64,000 nucleotides of DNA from Streptomyces bacillaris (GTDB lineage Bacteria; Actinomycetota; Actinomycetes; Streptomycetales; Streptomycetaceae): NCBI RefSeq assembly GCF_003268675.1, contig NZ_CP029378.1, forward strand, positions 3,348,001-3,412,000, given 5' to 3'. Positions 1 to 8,318 of the stretch are shown in pieces (the first letter of the stretch is position 1; each line of letters begins with the position of its first letter). The position numbers and the translations under genes are program-made. A model generated the notes under the pieces. The model worked only from the letters and a program-made list of their open reading frames with translations, did not search any database and was not told where the DNA came from.

Positions 1-379
1 CACGGCCTGAGCGGGACGAACCCCAGGAGGGGGCGGGCCGGGAGGGGGTTGCCGAGGAATTCGGCCACGCCCGCACCGCCACGCCACTCTCGACATGCTC
101 ACGCCACAAAAGTGATGGACAGCCGGGCGGAGGGACGCACTCCCCCGCACGCCCAGGGCCAATCGATCACCCGTCGGCGCCCCGCCGACCGCCTGCCCCA
201 CTTACGGAAAGGCCGCCTGCCCAGACGCCCGCACCCCCGATTCCGGTCGGGATGGAGCGGAGCGCCGCCTTCCCCGTCGCTCATTGGCCAGTACATGACT
301 AACCGGGCGGACCGGCGTCGAATAGCGTCTTTGGTGCTGGATATCCCGGCAGATCATGACCAACAGGGGGATTCTTCTC
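1..379. other. Upstream non-coding stretch
   Basis: I see no convincing gene here. Long open frames cross the stretch on both strands but show no family signature and are typical high-GC shadows. The last 60 bases should hold the promoter and ribosome binding site of the secreted-protein gene that follows. Confidence 0.4.
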
Positions 380-760
380 ATGCGAACGAGAACCAAGATC
401 ATCACGACGGTCGCGGCGGGGATGCTGGCCGCCGCGGGCATGGTCGCTCCCGCCGCCGCGGCGACCGCGCCCGCCGAACGGCAGGCCCCGGTGGCGACCT
501 CCGACGTGATCGCCGCCAATACGTGGGTCTACACGTGGACCAGGGCGAACGTCCGTGGCTGCGCGTCCAACCAGTGCGCCCTGAAGTACACCGTCGAGGC
601 CGACTACCGTTTCAGCGCCATCTGTTGGGACAACGGCCAGCATGTGACGGCGTACGGCATCTCCCACAACAAGTGGGTCAAGCTCGGCTCGGGTACGAAC
701 TGGGTCTGGGGCGGCCTGCTGAAGGGGAACCAGACGGGCAACGTGCCCAACAAGTGCTGA
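380..760 (+). CDS. Small secreted protein, SH3-like
   Basis: A 126-residue exported protein. The first 28 or so residues form a Sec signal peptide: basic MRTRTK, a hydrophobic Ala-rich core, and cleavage near the AAAAT segment. The mature part is Trp-rich and has four Cys (pattern RGCASNQC, then IC, then a C-terminal NKC), so two disulfides are likely outside the cell. The motif TRANVRGCAS followed by a short beta-rich region resembles small bacterial SH3-type domains of Streptomyces secreted proteins, but the family is inferred only. I chose the ATG at 380 because a GGGGG-type ribosome site lies about ten bases upstream; an in-frame ATG at 356 would put seven polar residues before the signal peptide. 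Function unknown. Confidence 0.8.
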   Translation: MRTRTKIITTVAAGMLAAAGMVAPAAAATAPAERQAPVATSDVIAANTWVYTWTRANVRGCASNQCALKYTVEADYRFSAICWDNGQHVTAYGISHNKWVKLGSGTNWVWGGLLKGNQTGNVPNKC

Positions 761-1058
761 CCCCCCTCCGGGTGACGGGCTCTCGCACGGACGGGGAGCC
801 GAACAGGCAGGCGCCGAACGGGCGCCCACCTCACCCGGAGTGAGCAGACCGAAGTGAGCGACACTCCGCATCCGGAGACAGCAGACCGGAGCGAGCAACA
901 CGCCGCACCACGAAGGCCACCGGCCACAGCCGCCCCCGACCAGGGGCTCCCCCGGTGGCCTTCCGCACGCCCGGCACACGCTCCCCGCGGCCGGGGCGAA
1001 GCAAGAGGCCGCACGCCCGGCACACGCTCCCGGCGGCCCGGACGGAGCAAGGGCCCCC
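761..1058. repeat. Intergenic degenerate tandem repeats
   Basis: This gap separates the secreted-protein gene from the convergent TetR gene. It contains a roughly 46-bp unit repeated imperfectly: GCACGCCCGGCACACGCTCC occurs at about 965 and again at about 1011, and a related GAG(T/C)GAGCA-type unit repeats at 840-900. No gene is supported. It may act as a transcription end region, but I see no clean hairpin. Confidence 0.5.
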
Positions 1059-1700
1059 TCACCCCACCCGCTGCGACCCCAGCATCGTCAGCGCCAGTTC
1101 CGTCAGCTCGCGCGAGACCTCCTCCGGGCGGGCCCTGCGGCTGCGGCGGGTGTGGTGGGCCATCAGTTCGTGGACCGTACCGACCATGACCATGACGTCG
1201 ACCCGGTGGTCCCGGTCCTCCGCCTCGCCCCGCTCCACCGCCCGCTCCGCCTCGCCCGTGAGGAACTCCGTCCACAGGGCCCGCCAGAGCTTGCAGTGCT
1301 CGTCGACCACCGCGCTGACCCCGAGCACCTCGACGAAGGTCACCCGGGCCTCGCGCGGATCGCGGGTGACGGCCCCCACGTACGCGTCGAAGAGGCGCCG
1401 GACCCGATCCGCGATCGAGCACTCGTCCATGCCGTCGGCGAGCAGTTCGGCCTCCATGGCCCGCAGGCCGATGGTGGTGACCCGGTTGTGCAAGGCGATG
1501 AGCAACCCTTCACGGGTCCCGTACTCCTGCCGGAGCACCTCGGGTGTGACGCCGGCCGCCTCGCAGAGGTCCGCCTCGGAGGTCTCCCGGTAGCCGGCGA
1601 CCCCGTACAGCTCCCGTGCGGCGTCCAGCAGTTGTTCCCTCGCCTGGGTGCGGGCCTGGTCACCGGGCCCCGTCCGCTGAACCGCCCAGCCATCCGCCAC
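1059..1700 (-). CDS. TetR-family transcriptional regulator
   Basis: A 213-residue TetR-type repressor. The N-terminal helix-turn-helix is visible as EQLLDAARELYGVAGYRET, then EADLCEAAGVTPEVLRQEYG and TREGLLIAL, which is the usual TetR layout (roughly residues 25-75). The rest is the helical ligand and dimer domain. I chose the GTG at 1700 because AGGAGG sits four bases upstream; the open frame continues to 1895 but that part has no family similarity. The neighbour on the same strand is a MarR gene ending at 2023, more than 300 bp upstream, so this gene is probably transcribed alone. Ligand and targets are unknown. Confidence 0.85.
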   Translation of the reverse strand: MADGWAVQRTGPGDQARTQAREQLLDAARELYGVAGYRETSEADLCEAAGVTPEVLRQEYGTREGLLIALHNRVTTIGLRAMEAELLADGMDECSIADRVRRLFDAYVGAVTRDPREARVTFVEVLGVSAVVDEHCKLWRALWTEFLTGEAERAVERGEAEDRDHRVDVMVMVGTVHELMAHHTRRSRRARPEEVSRELTELALTMLGSQRVG

Positions 1701-2022
1701 CGGTCCTCCTACAGCGCAAGGTGCGGGAGAGGGCCTCGGCACCTCTGCACGAACCGCCGCCCCATTGTGCGCGCCCCAGGAGCCACGGGAGTGCCGCGCC
1801 ACACCCGTACGGGGGAATGCCCGCACGCCGAAACGCTTCTTCTCGGCGCGTCCCCGAGAGGGATCGAAACGGAGTTTGAGTGGGGCGGTGCTCACATCCG
1901 CGGCAGAAGCGTCGCCGCGACGCGCCCACCCAGGGGCCCTCCGCCCGGATCAGGCCGGATCAGATCCGATCAGATTGGATCAGATCGGATCAGGGCGCCC
2001 GGCCCGATCCGGACAGACACTC
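1701..2022. repeat. Intergenic region with phased GGATCAG repeats
   Basis: This gap contains five copies of (G/C)GATCAG at exactly 10-bp intervals, starting at 1947, 1957, 1967, 1977 and 1987. The first, second, fourth and fifth read GGATCAG and the third CGATCAG. The array lies about 250 bp upstream of the TetR start codon and just downstream of the MarR stop codon. The spacing puts every copy on nearly the same face of the helix. No gene is supported in the gap. Confidence 0.75.
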
Positions 2023-2574
2023 CTAGCCCCGCCCCTCCGTACCCGTCGACGGCTCCACCCTCCCCAGCCACACCGTCAGCAGCCGCTCCAGCTCCGCCGC
2101 CTCCTCCGGGTCCAGCGCGTCCAGCAGACCGCGCTCGTTGCGCATGTGGTCGGTGAACGCCCGGTCGATCAGGGACCGGCCCGCCGGGGTGAGCGCGACC
2201 ACCCGGCCCCGGCCGTCCGCCGCCGAGCGGCGCCGGTCCACCAGGCCGGCGCGCTGGAGGCGGTCGATCCGCTTGGTCATCGCCCCCGTGGTGACCATCG
2301 TGTGCGCGGCCAGCTCGCCCGGCGCCCGCTCGAAGGGCTCCCCCGCCCGGCGCAGCGCGGCCAGCACGTCGAACTCGCCCTCGGAAAGACCGTGGGCCGC
2401 GTAGACGACGTCGAGGCGGTCGGTCAGGAGGCGGCCCAGGCGGTGCAGCCGGCCGATGACCGCCTGCGGGGACACGTCCACGTCCGGCCGCTCCCGCGCC
2501 CACTCGGCCTGGATACGGGCCACATGGTCGAGCCCCGCACCTTCCGGAACCGCATCCCGAGAATTACCTTCCAT
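2023..2574 (-). CDS. MarR-family regulator paired with EamA transporter
   Basis: A 183-residue winged-helix regulator of the MarR family. The typical segments are visible: LSEGEFDVLAALRRAG, then LAAHTMVTTGAMTKRIDRLQRAGLV as recognition helix and wing, then RRRSAADGRGRVVALTPAGR. It is divergent from the EamA-type exporter gene at 2594, and the two share a 34-bp double palindrome (2567-2600) that contains both start codons. Repression of both genes by this protein is therefore likely. In-frame ATGs also exist at 2583 and 2595; I prefer 2574 because a TATTAT box ends exactly seven bases before it, matching leaderless transcription. A second MarR/EamA pair lies at 44865-46699. Confidence 0.85.
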   Translation of the reverse strand: MEGNSRDAVPEGAGLDHVARIQAEWARERPDVDVSPQAVIGRLHRLGRLLTDRLDVVYAAHGLSEGEFDVLAALRRAGEPFERAPGELAAHTMVTTGAMTKRIDRLQRAGLVDRRRSAADGRGRVVALTPAGRSLIDRAFTDHMRNERGLLDALDPEEAAELERLLTVWLGRVEPSTGTEGRG

Positions 2575-2600
2575 GGAAGGCATAATAGCTTCCATGGAAG
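2567..2600. promoter_or_regulatory. Shared operator and bidirectional leaderless promoter
   Basis: Two perfect palindromes, CCTTCCATGGAAGG at 2567-2580 and CTTCCATGGAAG at 2589-2600, lie 21 bp centre to centre, two helical turns. The ATG in the middle of each is the likely start codon: 2574 on the minus strand for the MarR gene and 2594 on the plus strand for the transporter. Between them CATAAT (plus, 2581-2586) and TATTAT (minus, 2587-2582) each end seven bases before the ATG of the gene they face. The arrangement implies two leaderless mRNAs and a repressor covering both start sites. Clear -35 boxes are not visible. Confidence 0.7.
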
Positions 2601-3556
2601 GTAACCTGAAATGGTCGCTGGTCACGGCGGTGGCCCCCGTCGCCTGGGGCACGACGTACTTCGTCACACGCGAGTATCTGCCCGAGACCCATCCCCTGTA
2701 CGGCGCCGCCTTCCGCGCGGTCCCCGCCGGGCTCCTGCTCCTGGCCCTCTGCCGGAAGCTGCCGCACGGCAGCTGGTGGTGGAAGTCCCTGGTGCTCGGC
2801 GCCCTGAACATGAGCGGCTTCTTCGCCCTCGTCTACGTGGCGGCGCAGCGCCTCCCTACCAGCCTGGCGTCGATCATCATGGCGCTCGCACCTCTCTTCA
2901 TGATGATGCTGGCCTGGCCGCTGGTCGGTGAGCGCCCCGGCTGGAAGCACCTCGCCGGGGCCACGACCGGGGTCGCGGGCGTCTGCCTGATGGTCTTCAC
3001 GGCCGCCGGTTCGGTGGACGCGATCGGCGTGCTCGCCTCCGTCGGGGCCATGGCGATGTCCTCGTACGGCTATGTCCTGGCCAAGCGGTGGAGCGGCGAG
3101 GTGGACGTACTCGCCGCCACCAGCTGGCAGTTGCTCGGCGGCGGGCTGCTCCTTCTGCCGTGCGCGGCCCTGGTGGAGGGGGCACCGCCCGTGCTCGACG
3201 GGCCAGCGCTCCTCGGGTTCGTCTATCTCGCCGTGGTGGCGACGGCGATCGCGTTCGCCGCCTGGTTCCTGGGGCTGAAGCATCTGCCGGCCGGGACGGT
3301 CGGCCTGCTGGGGCTGCTCAACCCCGTGACGGGGGTGCTGCTGGGGCTGCTGCTCGCCGGTGAGACCCTCTCGGGGCGGCAGGTCATCGGCCTCGTGCTC
3401 ACGCTGTGCGGGGTGGTGCTCGGCCAGCGGGCGGCCCGGACCCCGGCACCGCCGCCGGAGGCCCCCGAACCTTCCGAGCCTTCCGAACCTTCCGAACCGT
3501 CCACCCCCTCCTCCACCCCGACCGAGCGCCCCTCCCGCATCAACCCATCACCGTGA
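2594..3556 (+). CDS. EamA/DMT-family transporter
   Basis: A 320-residue inner-membrane protein of the drug/metabolite transporter superfamily with two EamA repeats and about ten hydrophobic segments (APVAWGTTYFVTREYLP near the N-terminus, then WKSLVLGALNMSGFFALVYVAA, later GLLGLLNPVTGVLLGLLLAGE). Such proteins usually export amino-acid-like metabolites or drugs; the substrate cannot be read from the sequence. After residue 285 the tail is Pro/Glu/Ser-rich with a (PSE)n stretch from a repeated CTTCCGA motif. It is divergent from, and probably repressed by, the MarR protein at 2023. The ATG at 2594 is preferred over 2573 because of the leaderless promoter geometry. It is paralogous to the transporter at 45503. 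Confidence 0.85.
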   Translation: MEGNLKWSLVTAVAPVAWGTTYFVTREYLPETHPLYGAAFRAVPAGLLLLALCRKLPHGSWWWKSLVLGALNMSGFFALVYVAAQRLPTSLASIIMALAPLFMMMLAWPLVGERPGWKHLAGATTGVAGVCLMVFTAAGSVDAIGVLASVGAMAMSSYGYVLAKRWSGEVDVLAATSWQLLGGGLLLLPCAALVEGAPPVLDGPALLGFVYLAVVATAIAFAAWFLGLKHLPAGTVGLLGLLNPVTGVLLGLLLAGETLSGRQVIGLVLTLCGVVLGQRAARTPAPPPEAPEPSEPSEPSEPSTPSSTPTERPSRINPSP

Positions 3557-3603
3557 ATCGGCTCGGCCTTTCAGGGTGAATCGCCACAACCCCTCACCCC
3601 GCA

Positions 3604-5886
3604 TCAGCCCTTCACCGTGAACTCCGCCCGCAGCAGCGCCTCGTCCCGCGACGACGGCCCCACCAGCAGCTCGAACCGCCCCGGCTCCACGACACGGTGT
3701 CCCCGCGCGTCCACCAACGTACAGACGGAGACGGGGAGTTCGATCGAGACCTGACGGGACTCCCCGGGCTCCAGGGTCACTTGCTCGTACGCCTTCAGCT
3801 CCTTCTCCGCCCAGGTCACCGACGTCACCGTGTCGCTCACGTACACCTGGAGCGTCTCCAGCGCGGGCCGGGAACCGGTGTTGGTGAGCGTCACCCGGGC
3901 GCGTACGGTCCCGTCCGGCTCGACGACACCCGTCAGCAGCTCGAGTCCGGTGTACGTGACCGTCGTGTAGCTCAGCCCCTCCCCGAACGCGAACGCCGGG
4001 CTCTGCGTGAGGTCCGCGTACCGCGTGCCGTGCTGGCCGCGCACCTGGTTGTAGTACGTCGGCTGCTGCCCCGCGTGCCGGGCGAAGGAGAGCGGGAGCC
4101 GGCCGGTCGGCTCGATCAGGCCGAGCAGCAGCTCCGCGACCGCCGTGCCGCCGAGCATCCCCGGGTTGGCCGCGTAGACGATCGCGGCCGCGCCGAGGGC
4201 GGAGGGCGGCAGGACCAGCGGCTTGGAGCTGATGACCACGACGACCAGCGGCTTGCCCGTCGCCGCCAGCGCGTCCAGCAACGCCACCTGATCGCCGACG
4301 AGTTCGAGGGTCGCCGTGGACTTCCCCTCACCGATCAGCTCGATCCGGTCCCCGACGACGGCGACCACGTGGTCGGCGGCCTCGGCGGCGGCCACCGCCT
4401 CCGCGACCATCGCCGGATCGGGGGCGGCCGGGACGACGACCTCGGGACGCGGCTGCCCGTCGGGGAAGAACGCCCCTTCCGGGTCGGGCCCGACGTCGAG
4501 GATGCGGGCGCCGGGCGCGTACGAGACGGTCCAGTCGGCGGGCACCTTCTCCCGGAAGCCGTCGAGGACGGTACGGATCATGGCGCGCGGCTGCCCGTCC
4601 GGGAGCCAGTCCGCCTGCCCGGAGGAGCCCGCCCAGTCGCCCAACTGGGTCTGCGCGTCATCGGCGTTGGGGCCGACGACAGCGACCGTACGGGGACCGG
4701 GGCCGATGGCCCGACCCCCTCCATTCGCCTCCAGGCCACCCGCGAAAGGCAGCGTGCCGTCGTTGGTCAGCAGCACCAGCGAGCGGCGGGCCGCCTCCAG
4801 GTTGAGTGCGGCGTGCGCGGAGCTGCCGATGAACGCGGTCTGCCGGGCGGGATCGGGGTGGCGGGGGTTCTCGAAGAGGCCGAGTTCGAACTTGAGCGTC
4901 AGGATGCGGCGTACGGCGGCGTCGATCTCCGCCTCCGTGAGCATGCCCTCCGCCACCGCCTCCTGGGCGCCCTCGAAGAACTTCGGCGTCGTCATCACCA
5001 TGTCGTTGCCCGCGCGGACGGCCGCCGCCGAGGCCTGCGCGTAGTCGGCGTAGATCTTCTGCTCCCAGACCATGCGGCCGACGTTGTCCCAGTCGGTGAC
5101 CAGCGTGCCGGTGTACCCCCACTCGCCGCGCAGCACCTCGCCCAGCAGCCACTCGTTGACGGTGATCGGCACGCCGTCCATGGACTGGTAGCCGAGCATG
5201 AAGGTCCGGCACCCCTCCTTGGCGACCCGCTCGAACGGCGGCAGGAACCAGGAGCGCAGCTTGCGCCGCGAGATGTCGGCCTCGCTGGCGTCCCGGCCGC
5301 CCTGGGTCTCGGAGTACCCGGCGAAGTGCTTGGCGCAGGCGAGGATCGCGGTCGGGTCGTCGAGCCCGTCGCCCTGGTAGCCGCGCACCATCGCGGAGGC
5401 CAACTCCCCGATCAGGTGCGGGTCTTCGCCGAAGGTCTCGCCCACCCGGCCCCAGCGCAGGTCCCGGGTGATGCAGAGGACTGGCGAGAACGTCCAGTGC
5501 ACCCCGGTCGCCGCGACCTCCACCGCCGTCGCCCGCGCGATCCGCTCGACCAGCCCGGCGTCCCAGGTGGCCGCCATGCCGAGCTGCGTCGGGTAGATCG
5601 TGGCGCCCTCCCAGAAGGAGTGGCCGTGGATGCAGTCCTCCGCGACGAGCAGCGGGATGCGCAGCCGGGTCTCGGCGGTGAGCGCGGCGGCTTCCAGCAC
5701 CCGTTCCGGCGAGGCGTGCAGGATCGATCCCGCGTGCAGGTCCTCCACGAGGTGCCGCACGCCCTCCTTGGCGTTGAGCTGGAGCATCTGGCCGACCTTC
5801 TCGGGCAGCGTCATACGGCCCAGGAGATCGGTGACCCGGTCCGCGACGGGGAGCGCGGGGTCGAGGTACGGCGGCTGCAGGCCCAC
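3604..5886 (-). CDS. Glycoside hydrolase family 3 beta-glucosidase/xylosidase
   Basis: A 760-residue GH3 enzyme that should release glucose or xylose from the non-reducing end of beta-linked oligosaccharides. The N-terminal barrel carries KHFAGYSETQGGRDASEADI and the nucleophile motif TLVTDWDN, with the catalytic Asp near residue 265. It is followed by the alpha/beta sandwich domain (VAVVGPNADDAQTQLGDWAG) and a C-terminal fibronectin-III-like domain (TLQVYVSD, then ELKAYEQVTLEPGES). There is no signal peptide, so it is probably cytoplasmic and acts on imported oligosaccharides. The GTG at 5886 is chosen because AAAGGA lies six bases upstream; the frame opens to 5940. It is divergent from a TetR gene at 6072, with an inverted repeat between them. 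Confidence 0.9.
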   Translation of the reverse strand: MGLQPPYLDPALPVADRVTDLLGRMTLPEKVGQMLQLNAKEGVRHLVEDLHAGSILHASPERVLEAAALTAETRLRIPLLVAEDCIHGHSFWEGATIYPTQLGMAATWDAGLVERIARATAVEVAATGVHWTFSPVLCITRDLRWGRVGETFGEDPHLIGELASAMVRGYQGDGLDDPTAILACAKHFAGYSETQGGRDASEADISRRKLRSWFLPPFERVAKEGCRTFMLGYQSMDGVPITVNEWLLGEVLRGEWGYTGTLVTDWDNVGRMVWEQKIYADYAQASAAAVRAGNDMVMTTPKFFEGAQEAVAEGMLTEAEIDAAVRRILTLKFELGLFENPRHPDPARQTAFIGSSAHAALNLEAARRSLVLLTNDGTLPFAGGLEANGGGRAIGPGPRTVAVVGPNADDAQTQLGDWAGSSGQADWLPDGQPRAMIRTVLDGFREKVPADWTVSYAPGARILDVGPDPEGAFFPDGQPRPEVVVPAAPDPAMVAEAVAAAEAADHVVAVVGDRIELIGEGKSTATLELVGDQVALLDALAATGKPLVVVVISSKPLVLPPSALGAAAIVYAANPGMLGGTAVAELLLGLIEPTGRLPLSFARHAGQQPTYYNQVRGQHGTRYADLTQSPAFAFGEGLSYTTVTYTGLELLTGVVEPDGTVRARVTLTNTGSRPALETLQVYVSDTVTSVTWAEKELKAYEQVTLEPGESRQVSIELPVSVCTLVDARGHRVVEPGRFELLVGPSSRDEALLRAEFTVKG

Positions 5887-5935
5887 GGGAGTTCCTTTCA
5901 CGACGGCACTCCGCAGTACCGTACGCTCAATACCG

Positions 5936-5960
5936 ACCACTTGGTAAGGATTGAAGTGGT
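5936..5960. promoter_or_regulatory. Candidate TetR operator
   Basis: Inverted repeat ACCACTT (5936-5942) and AAGTGGT (5954-5960), separated by 11 bp. It lies in the only intergenic space between the divergent GH3 and TetR genes. The size suits a TetR dimer and could control both genes. Binding is inferred from position and symmetry only. Confidence 0.5.
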
Positions 5961-6071
5961 ACGTATTCGGCCCTGTGAGAATCTGGGGCGTCGGGTCCGG
6001 GGCGGATCCGGGGCCGAGCGGAAGAAGCGGGAGAGGCGGGAGAGGCGTCCGATGACTGCGGGTGAACGCAC

Positions 6072-6671
6072 GTGACCTCGGGAACGCGGGGCGGCTACGC
6101 CAAGGGCCGGGCCAAGCGGACCGAGATCCTCGACCAGGCGATGGCCCTGTTCGGCGAGGCCGGTTACCGGGGCGCCTCGCTCCGCGTCATCGCCACCCGC
6201 TGCGGCATCTCCCACCCGGGCCTCCTGCACCACTTCCCGACGAAGGAGGCCCTGCTGCTCGCGGTGCTCCAGCGCCGCGACGACGTGGACGACGAGTGGC
6301 TGGCGCTCGGCGTCACCCGGGGCGTCGACCATCTGCGCCGGCTGGTGGACCTCGCGGAGCTGAACGCCAAGCGGCGCGGGATCGTCGAGCTGTTCTCGGT
6401 GGTCGCGGCGGAGGCCACCTCCCCCGACCACCCGGCCCACGCGTACTTCGAGGCCCGCTACCGTACGTCGGTCGCCAACACCGAACGCGCCTACGCCCAG
6501 GCCCGGGAGACGGGCGAACTGCGCGACGGCGTCGAACCGGCCGCCGCCGCCCAGCAGTTCATCGCACTGATGGACGGCCTCCAGATCCAGTGGCTGATCA
6601 GCGACTGCACGACGGACATGGCGGGAGTGCTCCGGGCGCATGTGCAGGCGCAGTTGACCGTACGGTTCTGA
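6072..6671 (+). CDS. TetR-family regulator next to GH3 gene
   Basis: A 199-residue TetR-type repressor. The N-terminal DNA-binding domain runs RTEILDQAMALFGEAGYRGA, SLRVIATRCGISHPGLLHHF and PTKEALLLAVL (about residues 16-65). The C-terminal helical domain ends in a sensor region with FIALMDGLQIQWL. Divergence from the GH3 gene suggests it senses a sugar released by, or fed to, that enzyme, which is inference. The start is GTG at 6072. A seven-codon reading frame (MTAGERT) opens at an ATG at 6051 and its stop overlaps this GTG, so translational coupling is possible but not shown. Confidence 0.85.
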   Translation: MTSGTRGGYAKGRAKRTEILDQAMALFGEAGYRGASLRVIATRCGISHPGLLHHFPTKEALLLAVLQRRDDVDDEWLALGVTRGVDHLRRLVDLAELNAKRRGIVELFSVVAAEATSPDHPAHAYFEARYRTSVANTERAYAQARETGELRDGVEPAAAAQQFIALMDGLQIQWLISDCTTDMAGVLRAHVQAQLTVRF

Positions 6672-6793
6672 CCGCATCGCGATCCGTACGAACCGGCCTG
6701 CACCCCGCCCCCGCCCCTCCCGCCTGCGCCCGACGGCACTCGACGGGCCGTAAGGGGTGGGGGACGGGGAGACCGGCACGGGCCCGATACGGG

Positions 6794-8209
6794 CTAGGGC
6801 TCGACGCGAGAACCGGGCGCAGGCTCCGGACCGGACTCGGGCGCGGGCCCTGACCCCGGCCCAGGTGCACGCTCCGGCCCGGACTCGGGCGCGGACACGG
6901 GCTCCGGCCCATACGCAGGAGCAGCCGCAGGCCCAGGCACGGGCCCCGGAGTGGACGCGTGCGAAGCCGCAAGCCCAGGTGCAGCCGCAGGCCCAGCCGC
7001 GAGCTCCGTCCCAGCTCCAGTACGAGGCCCCTCCCCAGGGCTGACCCGCGCCACCCCCCGCCGGTCCGCGATGCGGGCCATCACCAGGCAGTACAGCGGC
7101 GCGAAGACGAACTCGACGGCCATGGCCTGCCAGGGCGCGTCGGCGGCCGTCTCGGTGGAGGCGAGTTCACCGAAACCGGCGGCGAGGCCGAAGGCGAGGA
7201 GGTTGTTGGCGGCGTGCATGGTGATGACGGCTTCGAGGCCACCGGTCCGGATGACCAGCCACCCCCACCAGAGGGCCGAGTAGAAGAGCAGGATGAACCC
7301 GGACAGCTCACCGAACCCGTGGGCCAGGGCGAACAGCAGCGAGGCGATGACGACGGCGGGCCAGGGCGACCGTACGGCCCGCCCGATCACCTGGACGAGC
7401 CAGCCCCGGAAGACGTACTCCTCGGCCGCCGCCTGGAACGGCACCAGAGCCCCGAGCACGGCGAGGCTCACCAGGAACGCGGTCCAGCCGGGGAAGCCGT
7501 CCCCGGCCGGTTCGGCGGACTCCTCGCCCCAGGTCCAGGCGATCATGATGCCGAACTGGACGATGATCATCGGAACGGCGACGGCGGCGCACAGCCCGAG
7601 CCACTTCCACCGCAACCGCCCGAGGACCGAGGAGACGGTCCCGGCGGGCCGTCGGCCCAGATACCGGGCGCCCCAGAGGACCACAGGGATCCCGATGGCG
7701 ATGCCGACGAGCTGGAAGGCCATGTCGGCGACGGGGTCCGTGAAGAACACCTCGCTGTCGGGGGAGTCGGGCCCCGCGTCCAGCACCTCCGCGAGGACGG
7801 CGGCGAGACCGGTGACCACCACGATGCCGACGAAGAGCAGAAGCACGACGAGCGACAGCTCCCCGAGCCACCCGAACCGCCCGCCCTGCCCGTTACGCCC
7901 CTGCTGGTCGTAGCGCGACCCGGCCTCGGCACGTACGGGCCCGGCCGGCGGAACGGCACCGGGCGGCCCCTGCCACCCGGGGTGCCCCTGCCACCCCTGC
8001 TGCCCCTGCGGCCAGCCACCCCCGGGCGGCTGCGGCCACCCCTGCTGCCAGGTGGGCCCTGCGGGCGGCTGCTGCCAGGCAGGCCCGGTACTCCCCGTGG
8101 GCCCGGCGGCCGGCGCCGAGGGCCACGACGACGAGGGCGTAGGCGAGGACGAGGACGCGGGCGAGGACGCGGGCGGGTCCCAGGGCGAAGGAGGTATGTC
8201 AGGTTTCAC
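6794..8209 (-). CDS. CPBP-family intramembrane metalloprotease
   Basis: A 471-residue membrane protein with the CPBP/Abi (CAAX-processing-type) core. The three catalytic motifs are present: EEYVFRGW (EExxxR), FALAHGFG (FxxxH) and HAANN, each within or beside a hydrophobic segment. About eight membrane segments lie between residues 110 and 390. The first 100 residues are Pro/Gly/Gln-rich (repeats such as WQQGWPQPPGGGWPQG), and the last 75 are Ala/Pro/Gly/Glu low-complexity sequence; both are probably disordered cytoplasmic tails. Family members cleave within the membrane in processes such as bacteriocin self-immunity, but the substrate here is unknown. The start is taken as GTG at 8209 without a strong ribosome site. 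Confidence 0.85.
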   Translation of the reverse strand: MKPDIPPSPWDPPASSPASSSSPTPSSSWPSAPAAGPTGSTGPAWQQPPAGPTWQQGWPQPPGGGWPQGQQGWQGHPGWQGPPGAVPPAGPVRAEAGSRYDQQGRNGQGGRFGWLGELSLVVLLLFVGIVVVTGLAAVLAEVLDAGPDSPDSEVFFTDPVADMAFQLVGIAIGIPVVLWGARYLGRRPAGTVSSVLGRLRWKWLGLCAAVAVPMIIVQFGIMIAWTWGEESAEPAGDGFPGWTAFLVSLAVLGALVPFQAAAEEYVFRGWLVQVIGRAVRSPWPAVVIASLLFALAHGFGELSGFILLFYSALWWGWLVIRTGGLEAVITMHAANNLLAFGLAAGFGELASTETAADAPWQAMAVEFVFAPLYCLVMARIADRRGVARVSPGEGPRTGAGTELAAGPAAAPGLAASHASTPGPVPGPAAAPAYGPEPVSAPESGPERAPGPGSGPAPESGPEPAPGSRVEP

Positions 8210-8318
8210 ACCAGGGATCTTGCTTGCGCCGGATGCCCGAGGTCAATGCGGCACAACCACACCCACCCTCGCACCCACCCCCGTACCGGCCCCGCCCAAG
8301 AAACGACGCCCCCGGTCC

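Noticed and set aside
49..843. A 264-codon plus-strand frame over the secreted-protein gene
   Set aside because: It is a shifted frame full of Arg/Pro/Gly/His with no signature; the signal-peptide protein at 380 explains the region.
3697..6075. A 792-codon plus-strand frame
   Set aside because: It is the complement of the GH3 gene, with no family signature.
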